From NCBI RefSeq assembly GCF_014236655.1, contig NZ_JACMYG010000016.1, positions 1 through 64,000 of the forward strand: DNA of 64,000 bases. Reading direction: 5' to 3'. The stretch comes from Pseudomonas kielensis. Lineage in GTDB: Bacteria; Pseudomonadota; Gammaproteobacteria; Pseudomonadales; Pseudomonadaceae. Below, piece after piece: positions 16,495 through 25,599 of the stretch (position 1 is its first letter; each line of letters begins with the position of its first letter). The notes below the pieces were generated by a model. That model was not told the DNA's origin and ran no database searches. It worked only from the letters and a program-made list of their open reading frames with translations. The translations under genes were made by a program, and so were the position numbers.

Positions 16495-16965
16495 CTAGCC
16501 GCCTAATACATCCTTGAGAAAACCCGGGGCGATGTACCGCTGGTAATGCGCCTCGGATAAAAGGAAAAATTCCCGATCAATGGCATCCCGCAGCTCCGGC
16601 AGGTTCCACGCGCGAAACTCCGGCAGCAGCACCATCCCATAGGCCTCCAGGTTGTTGATCACCCGCGCCCCACGGGCAATCAACTGGTAGGCCCAGCAAT
16701 ATTCCGACTGATGGGGCACAAAGCGGATTTTTCGTGATTCCAGCTGCTCGCGCAGGCGCTTGGCATCGAAAATTTCCAGCTTGCCGGCCATCACCTGCAC
16801 CAATAACTGCTCAAGACGCAGCCACACGGCGCGTTTTTCTTCCTCGTTGTAACCGTTCCAGTGAATCACTTCATGGTGGAAACGCTTGCAACCACGGCAC
16901 ACCAGATCCCCGTAAACAGTGGAGCAGAGGCCGATGCAAGGGGTCTTGATAGTCTGATTGGGCAT
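16495..16965 (-). CDS. DUF1289-domain protein, probable Fe-S binding
   Basis: A 156-residue protein whose first ~50 residues are a DUF1289 domain. Cysteines C10, C14, C23 and C26 (TPCIGLC, then LVCRGCKR) are followed by the HxxxxW(N) motif, suggesting a metal or iron-sulfur site. The C-terminal ~100 residues are not recognised but are rich in aromatic and charged residues. The role is unknown. The same gene lies between usp and acnB in other pseudomonads (from memory). Confidence 0.8.
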   Translation of the reverse strand: MPNQTIKTPCIGLCSTVYGDLVCRGCKRFHHEVIHWNGYNEEEKRAVWLRLEQLLVQVMAGKLEIFDAKRLREQLESRKIRFVPHQSEYCWAYQLIARGARVINNLEAYGMVLLPEFRAWNLPELRDAIDREFFLLSEAHYQRYIAPGFLKDVLGG

Positions 16966-17111
16966 AGGTAGGCAGGACGCGAGAAAGCAGGACAGGCCGG
17001 CATGTTAGCCCTTTGTCTAACATTGATCACCCCTCAAAGTTCAGGGGCGAACTTACCTTTAATTTTTTTTTGCCGTAGAATCAGCCAGCCTTTTTAGGCG
17101 CCAATGTCCGT

Positions 17112-17252
17112 TAGAAGCTGTTTTCAAAGCGTCACGAGCACAGTCGTTCCTTCAGAGCGGTGTTGGCGACAGGTTTTTCAGCGGTGAACAACCTGTCGCC
17201 AACCCTCATCAGCTCCCGTTCTGCAGGCGTAAAACTTTGAAAGCAGCTTCTG
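17112..17252 (+). promoter_or_regulatory. nested hairpin leader upstream of acnB
   Basis: An outer stem pairs 17114-17129 (GAAGCTGTTTTCAAAG) with 17235-17250 (CTTTGAAAGCAGCTTC): 16 bp with one U-G wobble, extendable by two more pairs. Inside it lies a near-perfect hairpin, 17162-17175 (GTTGGCGACAGGTT) with 17190-17203 (AACCTGTCGCCAAC), capped by TTCA-GCGG-TGAA. No T-run follows. It begins about 260 nt before the acnB start, within a 406-bp gap that otherwise shows only an A/T tract near 17060-17071. It could be a 5'-UTR element or a separate RNA. Confidence 0.55.
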
Positions 17253-17371
17253 TAAGGAATTGTCGGTAATTCTGGCTAAGCGGCCCACAACGCCACGCAG
17301 CGCATGAGTACGGCAATTTCGGGATGAGCGTCCCGGACACCCATTTGGGACCACTGATGAGGGTAATAACT

Positions 17372-19972
17372 GTGCTTGAAGCCTACCGCAAACATATCGA
17401 AGAGCGCGCAGCACTGGGTATCGTTCCCCAGCCGCTAAACGCCGAACAAACTGCAGGCCTGGTCGAGCTGCTGAAGAACCCCCCGGCTGGCGAAGAAGCC
17501 GTTCTGCTGGACCTGATCACCAATCGCGTTCCACCTGGCGTGGACGAAGCAGCCTATGTCAAGGCCGGTTTTCTGTCCGCCCTGGCCAAGGGCGAAGCCA
17601 CTTCCCCTCTGATCGACAAAAAGCGCGCTGTAGAACTGCTCGGCACCATGCAGGGCGGCTACAACATCGTGACCCTGGTTGACCTGCTCGACGACGCCGA
17701 ACTGGCCCCGGTCGCTGCTGCCCAACTCAAGCACACCCTGCTGATGTTCGATGCGTTCCACGACGTCGCGGAAAAAGCCAAGAACGGCAACGTGCACGCC
17801 CAAGGCGTCCTGCAATCCTGGGCTGACGGCGAGTGGTTCAAGAACCGCCCAACCCTGGCCGACAAGATCAGCCTGCGCGTGTTCAAGGTCACCGGCGAAA
17901 CCAACACCGACGACCTGTCCCCTGCTCCTGATGCCTGGTCCCGCCCGGACATCCCGCTGCACGCCCTGGCCATGTTGAAAATGGCCCGTGAAGGCATCGT
18001 GCCTGACCAGCAAGGCGTCACCGGTCCGATGAAGCAGATCGAAGAAATGCGCGGCCAAGGCTTCCCGATCGCCTACGTCGGTGACGTGGTCGGTACGGGT
18101 TCTTCGCGTAAATCGGCAACCAACTCGGTACTGTGGTTCTTCGGCGACGACGTACCTTACGTGCCGAACAAGCGCGCTGGCGGCTTCTGCTTCGGCAGCA
18201 AGATCGCTCCAATCTTCTACAACACCATGGAAGATGCCGGCGCACTGCCAATCGAATTCGACGTGACCAACATGCACATGGGCGACGTGATCGACCTGTA
18301 CCCGCATGCTGGCAAAGTCTGCAAGCACGGCACCGACGAAGTCCTGACCACCTTCGAAATGAAGACGCCGGTACTGTTGGACGAAGTTCGCGCTGGCGGC
18401 CGTATTCCGCTGATCATCGGCCGTGGCCTGACCGAAAAAGCACGCGCCGAACTGGGCCTGCCACCTTCGGACCTGTTCAAGAAGCCTGAAGCACCTGCCG
18501 AAAGCACCAAGGGTTTCACCCTGGCGCAGAAGATGGTCGGCAAGGCATGCGGCGTAGCAGGTGTTCGTCCTGGTACCTACTGCGAGCCGAAGATGACCAC
18601 CGTCGGCTCCCAGGACACCACCGGTCCAATGACCCGTGACGAACTGAAAGACCTGGCGTGCCTGGGCTTCTCGACCGATCTGGTCATGCAGTCCTTCTGC
18701 CACACCGCGGCCTATCCAAAGCCGATCGACGTGACCACCCACCACACCCTGCCTGACTTCATCATGACCCGTGGCGGCGTGTCCCTGCGTCCGGGCGACG
18801 GCATCATCCACTCGTGGCTCAACCGCATGCTGCTGCCGGACACCGTCGGCACCGGTGGTGACTCCCACACCCGTTTCCCGATGGGCATTTCGTTCCCGGC
18901 CGGTTCCGGCCTGGTAGCCTTCGCCGCAGCCACTGGCGTAATGCCACTGGACATGCCGGAATCGATCCTGGTGCGTTTCAAAGGCCAGATGCAACCGGGC
19001 GTCACCCTGCGTGACCTGGTTCACGCCATTCCTTACTACGCGATCCAGGCTGGCCTGCTGACCGTAGAGAAGAAAGGCAAGAAGAACGCCTTCTCCGGCC
19101 GCATCCTGGAAATCGAAGGCCTGGACAACCTGAGCATCGAACAGGCTTTCGAGCTGTCCGACGCCTCGGCCGAACGTTCGGCTGCCGGTTGCACCATCAA
19201 GCTGTCGAAAGAGTCGATCACCGAGTACCTGAGCTCCAACGTCACCCTGCTGCGCTGGATGATCGGCGAAGGCTACGGCGACGCACGCACCCTGGAACGT
19301 CGCGCCCAAGCGATGGAAGCCTGGATTGCCAACCCTGAGCTGATGGTTGCCGATGCTGACGCCGAATACGCGGAAATCATCGAAATCGACCTGAACGAGA
19401 TCAAGGAGCCAGTTCTCTGCGCGCCGAACGATCCGGACGACGCCCGTCTGCTGTCCAGCGTTGCTGGCGAGAAGATCGACGAAGTGTTCATCGGTTCGTG
19501 CATGACCAACATCGGTCACTTCCGCGCTGCCGGTAAGCTGCTGGATCAGGTCAAGGGTCAGCTGCCAACCCGTCTGTGGCTGTCGCCGCCGACCAAGATG
19601 GACGCTCACCAACTGACCGAAGAAGGCTACTACGGCATCTACGGCAAGGCTGGCGCGCGCATGGAAATGCCGGGCTGCTCGCTGTGCATGGGTAACCAGG
19701 CACGTGTAGAACCGAACTCGACCGTGGTGTCGACGTCGACCCGTAACTTCCCGAACCGTCTGGGCGACGGTGCGAACGTCTACCTGGCTTCGGCCGAGCT
19801 GGCGTCCGTGGCATCGATCCTGGGTCGCCTGCCGACCGTCGAGGAGTACATGGAATACGCGGGCAAGATCGACAGCATGGCGGCCGATGTCTACCGCTAC
19901 CTGTCCTTCGACCAGATCGCCGAGTTCCGTGAAGCCGCTGCGAACGCCAAGATCCCGGTTGTTCAAGCCTAA
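17372..19972 (+). CDS. acnB: bifunctional aconitate hydratase 2 / 2-methylisocitrate dehydratase
   Basis: TCA-cycle aconitase B, converting citrate to isocitrate via cis-aconitate; it can also act in the methylcitrate cycle. The sequence begins (V/M)LEAYRKHIEERAALGIVP as in other AcnB proteins, so the GTG at 17372 is the start, with GAGGG 8 nt upstream, giving 866 residues. The N-terminal HEAT-like domain is followed by the swivel domain and three catalytic domains. The [4Fe-4S] cysteines are in FIGSCMTN and PGCSLCMGNQ near the C-terminus. Codon use is the most biased in the window, as expected for high expression. A strong terminator follows. In P. aeruginosa, PrrF RNAs repress acnB under low iron. 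Confidence 0.97.
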   Translation: MLEAYRKHIEERAALGIVPQPLNAEQTAGLVELLKNPPAGEEAVLLDLITNRVPPGVDEAAYVKAGFLSALAKGEATSPLIDKKRAVELLGTMQGGYNIVTLVDLLDDAELAPVAAAQLKHTLLMFDAFHDVAEKAKNGNVHAQGVLQSWADGEWFKNRPTLADKISLRVFKVTGETNTDDLSPAPDAWSRPDIPLHALAMLKMAREGIVPDQQGVTGPMKQIEEMRGQGFPIAYVGDVVGTGSSRKSATNSVLWFFGDDVPYVPNKRAGGFCFGSKIAPIFYNTMEDAGALPIEFDVTNMHMGDVIDLYPHAGKVCKHGTDEVLTTFEMKTPVLLDEVRAGGRIPLIIGRGLTEKARAELGLPPSDLFKKPEAPAESTKGFTLAQKMVGKACGVAGVRPGTYCEPKMTTVGSQDTTGPMTRDELKDLACLGFSTDLVMQSFCHTAAYPKPIDVTTHHTLPDFIMTRGGVSLRPGDGIIHSWLNRMLLPDTVGTGGDSHTRFPMGISFPAGSGLVAFAAATGVMPLDMPESILVRFKGQMQPGVTLRDLVHAIPYYAIQAGLLTVEKKGKKNAFSGRILEIEGLDNLSIEQAFELSDASAERSAAGCTIKLSKESITEYLSSNVTLLRWMIGEGYGDARTLERRAQAMEAWIANPELMVADADAEYAEIIEIDLNEIKEPVLCAPNDPDDARLLSSVAGEKIDEVFIGSCMTNIGHFRAAGKLLDQVKGQLPTRLWLSPPTKMDAHQLTEEGYYGIYGKAGARMEMPGCSLCMGNQARVEPNSTVVSTSTRNFPNRLGDGANVYLASAELASVASILGRLPTVEEYMEYAGKIDSMAADVYRYLSFDQIAEFREAAANAKIPVVQA

Positions 19973-19991
19973 GGCTTAACTGTTGTAGAAG

Positions 19992-20025
19992 ACGCCGCCC
20001 ATCGTGAGATGAGCGGCGTTTTTTT
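19992..20025 (+). terminator. intrinsic terminator of acnB
   Basis: ACGCCGC-C-CATC-GTGA-GATG-A-GCGGCGT forms an 11-bp stem with one mismatch and a GTGA tetraloop, followed by seven Ts (20019-20025), 20 nt after the acnB stop. The last Ts overlap the stop codon of the convergent SulP gene. Confidence 0.9.
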
Positions 20026-21670
20026 ATGCCTGCCGTTCCAGCGCACGCTGCACCGCGCCATCCACACTCAACCCACTCAAAATCACCCCGCAGGCCGCCA
20101 CCTCAGGCAACGCCGACACTGCGTTCAACGCTTCGTGCTTGAGCCGCGCAAGGATCAACTCCTGGCCTTCCTGATGCACCCGCAGGAAAAACTCCTGCAT
20201 GGCCTCGATGCTGGTGCCGTCCAGGTTCGGTGATTCCTCCAGGCTGAGGATCACGGTGTGTACCGGCACCGGTGAGTGACGGAGCAGGTGCAGAGCGGTG
20301 CCGAGGATGCGCTCGACGTTGGCGAAGAACAGCGCTTCGCTGGGGCGCACGATGAGAATGCCCGACTCGGCCCTGGCGGTGGGATGGTGCTGCAAGTCGA
20401 CGAAGTCGTGGCCGCCATCGATTCGTCCGAGTATCTGGATATCCGTCGCCGACAGCTGCTTGAGCATCAACAACACGCTGATCGCCACCGACACCAATAA
20501 GCCGTCCAGCACCCCCAGGGTCAACACCGCCGCCACTGCGCACATCACCAGCAGCCGATCGCGGCGCCAGACAAAGTAGCGACCCAAGGGCTGCAGGCTC
20601 AAACCGCGTCCCAGGGCGTGCATGACAATCGCCGCCAACACCGGCTCCGGCGTCAGGGCGATCCACGGCAATACCGTCAGTACGATGATCAGCACCACCA
20701 ACGCCGCCACCGCGCCGGCCCAGCGTGACGTGGCGCCCGCCGCTTCGTTGGCCGAGGTTGCCGAATACCCGGCCCCGGTCGGCATGCCATGAAACAGGCC
20801 GGACAGCAGGTTGCTCGCGCCAAGCGCCAACAGGTCGCGATTGGAGGTGACGCGATCGCCGTGTTTAAGCGCATAAGCGCTGATCGAGCCATAGGACTCC
20901 GCGTACAGAATCATCACCAGTGCCAGCCCCACCTCCCCCAGCCGCAGCCAATCGGCAAACACCAGCACCGGCAGGTTCGGCACCTCAAGACTGAGGTCGA
21001 TCACCCCGATCATGTTCACGCCGTAGGCCGGCAGGTCCAGCCATTGTCCGGCAGCAATGCCGATGACCACCACTAACAGGCCACTGGGCAACCGCGGCAG
21101 GCGCGAAAACAGGCCCAGCAACAGCAGGGCCACGCCGGCCACCGCGGCAGCCGACCAGTTCCATTGCGGCAGCTGTTCGAGCAGTTGCGGAGCGAAGCGC
21201 ACCAGATTGGTGTCGGTCAGATGCACGCCGACCACACTCGCCACTTGCTTGAGAATGATGGTCAGCGCCAGACCGAAGGCGAACCCACGCAGCACCGGCT
21301 TGGCAATGAACGATGTGACGCTGCCGAAACGAAAGACCCCAGCGAGGACAAACAGCGCGCCCGTCACCAGCACCAGGCCGGCCGCCAGGGTCGAGCGCAA
21401 TTGAGGATCACCCTGGGCCAGCGTCGCGGTAGCCGCCGCCAGTACCGCTGCCGAGGACGAGGTGGCCGAGACAATCGCAAAGCGACTGGTGCCGAGCAGT
21501 CCATAACACAGCAGCCCGGCAAACAACGCGATCACCCCCGCCTGGGGCGCCAGCGCAGCAATGGTCGAGTACGCTACCGCTTCGGGCAATAGCAGGCCGG
21601 CAATCGAAATACCGGCGAGTACATCCCGCCAACGATTGGTGGGCTCAACAGCTTGGGAGGGGTTCGACAA
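20024..21670 (-). CDS. SulP-family inorganic anion transporter with STAS domain
   Basis: Inner-membrane SLC26/SulP transporter of about 548 residues. The core has 10-14 hydrophobic segments (residues ~15-400), including the family-typical GLLLPEAVAYSTIAALAPQAGV and GMPTGAGYSATSANEAAGA. A cytoplasmic STAS domain occupies ~430-545 (VILSLEESPNLDGTSIEAMQEF). Substrate candidates are sulfate, bicarbonate or dicarboxylates. I place the start at the TTG at 21670, which has GGAG 8 nt upstream; a GTG at 21724 is in frame but lies in the terminator hairpin of the preceding gene. That terminator ends only 17 nt before this start. Confidence 0.85.
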   Translation of the reverse strand: MSNPSQAVEPTNRWRDVLAGISIAGLLLPEAVAYSTIAALAPQAGVIALFAGLLCYGLLGTSRFAIVSATSSSAAVLAAATATLAQGDPQLRSTLAAGLVLVTGALFVLAGVFRFGSVTSFIAKPVLRGFAFGLALTIILKQVASVVGVHLTDTNLVRFAPQLLEQLPQWNWSAAAVAGVALLLLGLFSRLPRLPSGLLVVVIGIAAGQWLDLPAYGVNMIGVIDLSLEVPNLPVLVFADWLRLGEVGLALVMILYAESYGSISAYALKHGDRVTSNRDLLALGASNLLSGLFHGMPTGAGYSATSANEAAGATSRWAGAVAALVVLIIVLTVLPWIALTPEPVLAAIVMHALGRGLSLQPLGRYFVWRRDRLLVMCAVAAVLTLGVLDGLLVSVAISVLLMLKQLSATDIQILGRIDGGHDFVDLQHHPTARAESGILIVRPSEALFFANVERILGTALHLLRHSPVPVHTVILSLEESPNLDGTSIEAMQEFFLRVHQEGQELILARLKHEALNAVSALPEVAACGVILSGLSVDGAVQRALERQA

Positions 21671-21687
21671 TCCACTGTCTCCAGACC

Positions 21688-21720
21688 AAAAAAAACCGCT
21701 GCGCGAGTTACGCGCAGCGG
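21688..21720 (-). terminator. intrinsic terminator after the SdaC-like gene, just before SulP
   Basis: On the minus strand, CCGCTGCGCG-TAACT-CGCGCAGCGG (10-bp perfect stem) is followed by eight Ts. It lies 67 nt after the permease stop and directly upstream of the SulP ribosome-binding site, so it may also act as an attenuator for SulP. Confidence 0.9.
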
Positions 21721-21786
21721 CCACTGTAGCTCAAAGCGAAGGATCGCCAGCGGCAAATCCTGCTCAATAATCGGTAGTTGTCCCCA

Positions 21787-23067
21787 TCACGCCGTCAGCG
21801 AATAGATCAATGCAGTAATGGCTACCAGGCCGACGGCCGTAACAAACACGTTGGACGCCTGGCCACGGTACTTGGCCATCGCTGGCACCTTGCGGATCGC
21901 GTACATCGGCATCAGGAACAGAATCGCCGCGATAATCGGGCCACCGAGGGTTTCGATCATGCCCAGGATGCTCGGGTTCAGCGTGGCAACGATCCAGCAG
22001 ACCACCAGCATGAACGCCGCCGTCATGCGATCCAGGGCCTTGGCGCCCGGGCGCTTGCCGCTTTTCACGATCAACCCCTTGAGGCCTTCACTGGCACCGA
22101 TGTAGTGCCCCAGGAACGACTTGGAGATCGCCACGAACGCAATCAACGGTGCCACAAAGGCGATGGTCGGGTTGCTGAAGTGGTTGGCCAGGTACGACAG
22201 GATCGACAGGTTCTGCGCCTTGGCTTCAGCCAGTTGCGCTGGCGACAGGGTCAGTACGCAACTGAAGACGAAGAACAGCACCATGGCCACCATCAACAGG
22301 TGAGCCCGGGACAGGATCTGCGAGCTGCGCTCTTCGGCGTGAACACCGTAACGACGCTTCTGGTCCACCGCGAAGGCCGAGATGATCGGCGAGTGGTTGA
22401 ACGAGAAGACCATCACCGGAATCGCCAGCCACAGCGTATGCAGCAACGCCGAGGGCTCTGGCACGGTGCTCGCGGTGGCGAGGATGCCGCCATTCCAGTG
22501 CGGAATCAGGAACACCGCCAGGAACAGCAGCGCGACGATGAACGGATAGACCATCAGGCTCATCGCCTTGACGATCACCTGCTCGCCGCAACGCACCACG
22601 GCCAGCAGGCCGAGAATCAGCACGAACGAGAGGATGGCCCGTGGCGGCGGCATGATGTGCAACTGGTGCTCAAGGAAGCTGCCCACGGTGTTGGTCAAGG
22701 CGACGCTGTAGATCAGCAGGATCGGAAAGATCGCGAAGAAGTACAGCAAGGTGATCAGTGCGCCGGCCTTGATCCCGAAATGCTCCTCGACCACCTCGGT
22801 GATGTCGGCGCCCTCGCGACCGGACAACACGAAGCGGGTCAGGCCACGGTGTGCGTAGAAGGTCATGGGGAATGCCAGCAGCGCCAGGATCAACAGCGGC
22901 CAGAAACCGCCAACACCTGCGTTGATCGGCAAAAATAAGGTGCCCGCACCAATCGCCGTGCCAAACAGGCCCAGCATCCAGGTGGTGTCATGACGATTCC
23001 AGCTAGTGAGGCTTGCTGGTGCCGCCGCTTCATAACGTTCATCAACGCTATTGGCCTGATCATTCAT
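21787..23067 (-). CDS. HAAAP-family amino-acid permease (SdaC/serine transporter type)
   Basis: A proton- or sodium-coupled amino-acid permease of the hydroxy/aromatic amino-acid family, 426 residues with 11 predicted helices. The first carries the family motif GLFGTAIGAGTLFLPINAGVGG, and RGLTRFVLSGREG follows helix 2. It most resembles SdaC-type serine permeases; tryptophan/tyrosine permeases are the alternative. The ATG at 23067 has GGAG 10 nt upstream; two earlier in-frame starts are less likely. It is followed by a strong terminator and then by SulP in the same direction. Confidence 0.85.
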   Translation of the reverse strand: MNDQANSVDERYEAAAPASLTSWNRHDTTWMLGLFGTAIGAGTLFLPINAGVGGFWPLLILALLAFPMTFYAHRGLTRFVLSGREGADITEVVEEHFGIKAGALITLLYFFAIFPILLIYSVALTNTVGSFLEHQLHIMPPPRAILSFVLILGLLAVVRCGEQVIVKAMSLMVYPFIVALLFLAVFLIPHWNGGILATASTVPEPSALLHTLWLAIPVMVFSFNHSPIISAFAVDQKRRYGVHAEERSSQILSRAHLLMVAMVLFFVFSCVLTLSPAQLAEAKAQNLSILSYLANHFSNPTIAFVAPLIAFVAISKSFLGHYIGASEGLKGLIVKSGKRPGAKALDRMTAAFMLVVCWIVATLNPSILGMIETLGGPIIAAILFLMPMYAIRKVPAMAKYRGQASNVFVTAVGLVAITALIYSLTA

Positions 23068-23382
23068 CCGGTCGGATCTCCGCATTCCGGTCACTTGCCA
23101 CTCGGTCAGGGCGAGTCAGAAATAGCTGACAGGCAGCGCCCTGGCCGAAACAGGGGCGCGATTGTCCGGGATTAATGAACAGAAGCAAAGACTTAGCTGA
23201 GGAGCGGTTATGCAGATCAGATGATCAGACGGCTTTTTTCCAGTCACCCTGCCAAAAACCGTGATCGACGCCGCATGGGCACCCCTCAACCCACCCGGCC
23301 GAGCCCATTGCCAAACGCTGCGCCAGCCAGCAATCTTCAGCAGTGTGATGTGATCGTCATTCAATGCCTATAGGAGCCGAGC
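23068..23382. other. 315-bp divergent promoter region
   Basis: This gap separates the SdaC-like gene from the divergent dehydrogenase gene. A direct repeat GATCAG-AT-GATCAG (23215-23228) is the only clear motif and may be an operator. No open frame with a ribosome-binding site and no tRNA-like fold was seen. Confidence 0.4.
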
Positions 23383-24348
23383 ATGCCCGCAACTGTCCTG
23401 GTACTGGTTGAAACCATCAATGACTACCTGCCGATTCTCGAACACCAAGGCTTTCACCTGATCCTCGCCCCCACCCCCACCGAACGCTCCCAGGCCATCA
23501 GCACCTACGGCGGGAAAATCGAGGCCGTGCTGACTCGCGGACCACTGGGTCTGCATGCCGAAGAAATCGCCGCCCTGCCCAACCTGAAGATCATCTGCGT
23601 GATCGGCGCCGGCTATGAGCAGGTCGATTTGCAGGCCGCCAGCGACCGTGGCATTCGCGTGACCAATGGTGCGGGGGTCAACGCCTCTTCGGTGGCCGAC
23701 CATGCCATGGCCCTGCTGCTGGCACTGGTGCGTGACATTCCCCGGGCCGATTCGGCAGTACGCCGTGGCGAATGGCCGAAAATCATGCGCCCATCCCTGG
23801 CCGGCAAGCGCCTGGGCATTCTCGGATTGGGCGCGGTGGGCATGGCCATCGCCAAGCGCGCGGCCAACGGTTTTGACATGAGCGTCAGCTACCACAACCG
23901 CCAGGTGCGCAACGACGTGTCCTATGACTTCTGCCCCACCCCCACCGAACTGGCGCGGGCGTCGGACTTTCTGATGATCTGCACTCCGGGCGGCCTGGGC
24001 ACCCAGCACCTGATCAACAAGCAGGCGCTGGACGCCCTCGGCCCCCACGGCTTTATCGTCAACATCGCCCGCGCCAGCGTAATCGTTACCGCCGACTTGA
24101 TCAGCGCCCTGGAACACCGCCGGATCGCCGGCGCCGCCCTGGATGTGTTCGATGCCGAACCCCAGGTGCCGGATGCGCTCAAGGCCCTGAACAATGTGAT
24201 CCTCACGCCCCACGTCGCCGGCCTGACGCCCGAAGCGACCCAGGGCACCGTGGAGCTGGTGGGGCAGAACCTGCTGGCGTTCTTCTCCAATCGCCCGCTG
24301 TTGACCCCTGTAGAACTGCCGCCGGCGATTCGGCGCGCGATGCGCTGA
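23383..24348 (+). CDS. D-isomer-specific 2-hydroxyacid dehydrogenase
   Basis: A 321-residue NAD(P)-dependent dehydrogenase. The dinucleotide-binding motif GILGLGAVGMAIAKRA (residues ~147-162) lies between the two halves of the substrate domain. Catalytic residues are visible: Arg in NIARASVIVTADL, Glu in DVFDAEPQVP and His in LTPHVAGLT. The group includes glyoxylate/hydroxypyruvate reductases and 2-ketogluconate reductases; a shape like GhrB or hydroxypyruvate reductase is plausible, but the substrate is not fixed by sequence. AGGAG lies 8 nt before the ATG. A serine permease is divergent to it, which would fit hydroxypyruvate, though weakly. Confidence 0.88.
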   Translation: MPATVLVLVETINDYLPILEHQGFHLILAPTPTERSQAISTYGGKIEAVLTRGPLGLHAEEIAALPNLKIICVIGAGYEQVDLQAASDRGIRVTNGAGVNASSVADHAMALLLALVRDIPRADSAVRRGEWPKIMRPSLAGKRLGILGLGAVGMAIAKRAANGFDMSVSYHNRQVRNDVSYDFCPTPTELARASDFLMICTPGGLGTQHLINKQALDALGPHGFIVNIARASVIVTADLISALEHRRIAGAALDVFDAEPQVPDALKALNNVILTPHVAGLTPEATQGTVELVGQNLLAFFSNRPLLTPVELPPAIRRAMR

Positions 24349-24493
24349 AGCAGTTTTCAAACGCCTGTATCAAAAACAATGATTAACCGGCAACACGCTC
24401 ACCTATAAAGGGACGCCATGGTTGTGGGTGCCGGGTGCGCGCATTAGATTAGCCAATAATTCCTGCCATCCAGAATAAGCAGAAGGGATAAGC

Positions 24494-25561
24494 ATGGCGC
24501 TCAACGACCAGTCCACCCGTATTCGCGCAGGCGAAGAACTCGATGCCAGCTTGATCGACCCGTACCTCAAGGCCCACATTCCGGGCTTGAGCGGGTTGCC
24601 GCAGATCAGCCAGTTCCCCGGCGGCGCGTCGAACCTGACGTACCTGCTGGAATACCCTGAGCAGGAGTTTGTCCTGCGTCGCCCACCCTTCGGCCACAAG
24701 GCCAAATCCGCCCACGACATGGGTCGCGAGTTCCGCATCCTCAATCAGCTCAAGGACGGCTTCCCGTACTGCCCCAAAGCCTATGTGCACTGCACCGACG
24801 AAGCGGTGATCGGCGCCGAGTTCTATGTGATGGAACGGGTCAAGGGCATCATCCTGCGCTCCGAACTGCCACCGGAGCTGGGCCTGGATGCGACAAAGAC
24901 CCAGGCCCTGTGCAAGAGCTTTATCGACAAGCTCGTGGAGTTGCATGGCGTCGACTACCAGGCCTGTGGCCTGGCCGACCTGGGCAAGCCCGAAGGTTAT
25001 GTGGCGCGACAGATTCGGGGCTGGAGCGAGCGCTACGACAAGGCCCTGACCCCGGATGCGCCGAGCTGGGAAGCGGTCAAGGCCTGGCTCAACGACAAGA
25101 TGCCGGCCGACCACCCGACCTCGAGCATCGTGCACAACGACTATCGCTTCGACAACGTGATCCTCGACCCCCACAACCCGATGCAGATCATTGGTGTGCT
25201 GGACTGGGAGCTGACCACCCTGGGTGATCCGCTGATGGACCTGGGCAACTCCCTCGCCTACTGGATCGAGGCCGCCGACCCGGCGCCCGTGCAACTGATG
25301 CGCCGCCAACCCAGCCATGCCCCTGGCATGCTGACCCGGCGTGAATTCGTCGACTACTACGCCGAACGCTCGGGCATCCAGATCGACAATTTCGACTTCT
25401 ACTACACCTACGGGCTGTTCCGCCTGGCCGGTATCGTGCAGCAGATCTACTACCGCTTCTTCCATGGACAGACCCAGGACAAACGCTTCGCGCAGTTCAT
25501 CTCGATGAACAAACTGCTGGAGCAGATGAGCCTGCAAGTGATCCACAAGTCCAGCCTCTGA
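24494..25561 (+). CDS. aminoglycoside-phosphotransferase-fold protein (ACAD10/11-like)
   Basis: A 355-residue kinase-like protein. The N-lobe contains QFPGGASNLTYLLEY and the conserved Lys-bearing strand (VLRRPPFGHKAKSAHDMGRE). The catalytic loop is IVHNDYRFDNVILD (His-Asn-Asp) near residue 215, and the metal-binding Asp follows in GVLDWELTTLGDPLMDLG. This is the bacterial counterpart of the kinase domain of ACAD10/ACAD11, which phosphorylates 4-hydroxyacyl-CoA in fatty-acid breakdown. Its partner here is an SDR gene 38 bp downstream, with no acyl-CoA dehydrogenase adjacent. A resistance role is unlikely. Confidence 0.86.
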   Translation: MALNDQSTRIRAGEELDASLIDPYLKAHIPGLSGLPQISQFPGGASNLTYLLEYPEQEFVLRRPPFGHKAKSAHDMGREFRILNQLKDGFPYCPKAYVHCTDEAVIGAEFYVMERVKGIILRSELPPELGLDATKTQALCKSFIDKLVELHGVDYQACGLADLGKPEGYVARQIRGWSERYDKALTPDAPSWEAVKAWLNDKMPADHPTSSIVHNDYRFDNVILDPHNPMQIIGVLDWELTTLGDPLMDLGNSLAYWIEAADPAPVQLMRRQPSHAPGMLTRREFVDYYAERSGIQIDNFDFYYTYGLFRLAGIVQQIYYRFFHGQTQDKRFAQFISMNKLLEQMSLQVIHKSSL

Positions 25562-25599
25562 CTGCCCTCCCGGCGCCACGCCCCTCACAAGGAAACACC

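Noticed and set aside
17435..19966. An 843-codon open frame on the strand opposite acnB
   Set aside because: It is the mirror of a highly biased GC-rich gene; it has no ribosome-binding site or recognisable domain, and acnB is certain.
21671..21724. GTG at 21724 as the SulP start
   Set aside because: The extra 18 codons are made from the terminator hairpin of the preceding gene; a TTG with GGAG spacing of 8 nt follows it.
23215..23228. GATCAG-AT-GATCAG taken as an ANR/FNR or GntR site
   Set aside because: It is a direct repeat, not the inverted form those regulators use; kept only as a motif in the intergenic entry.
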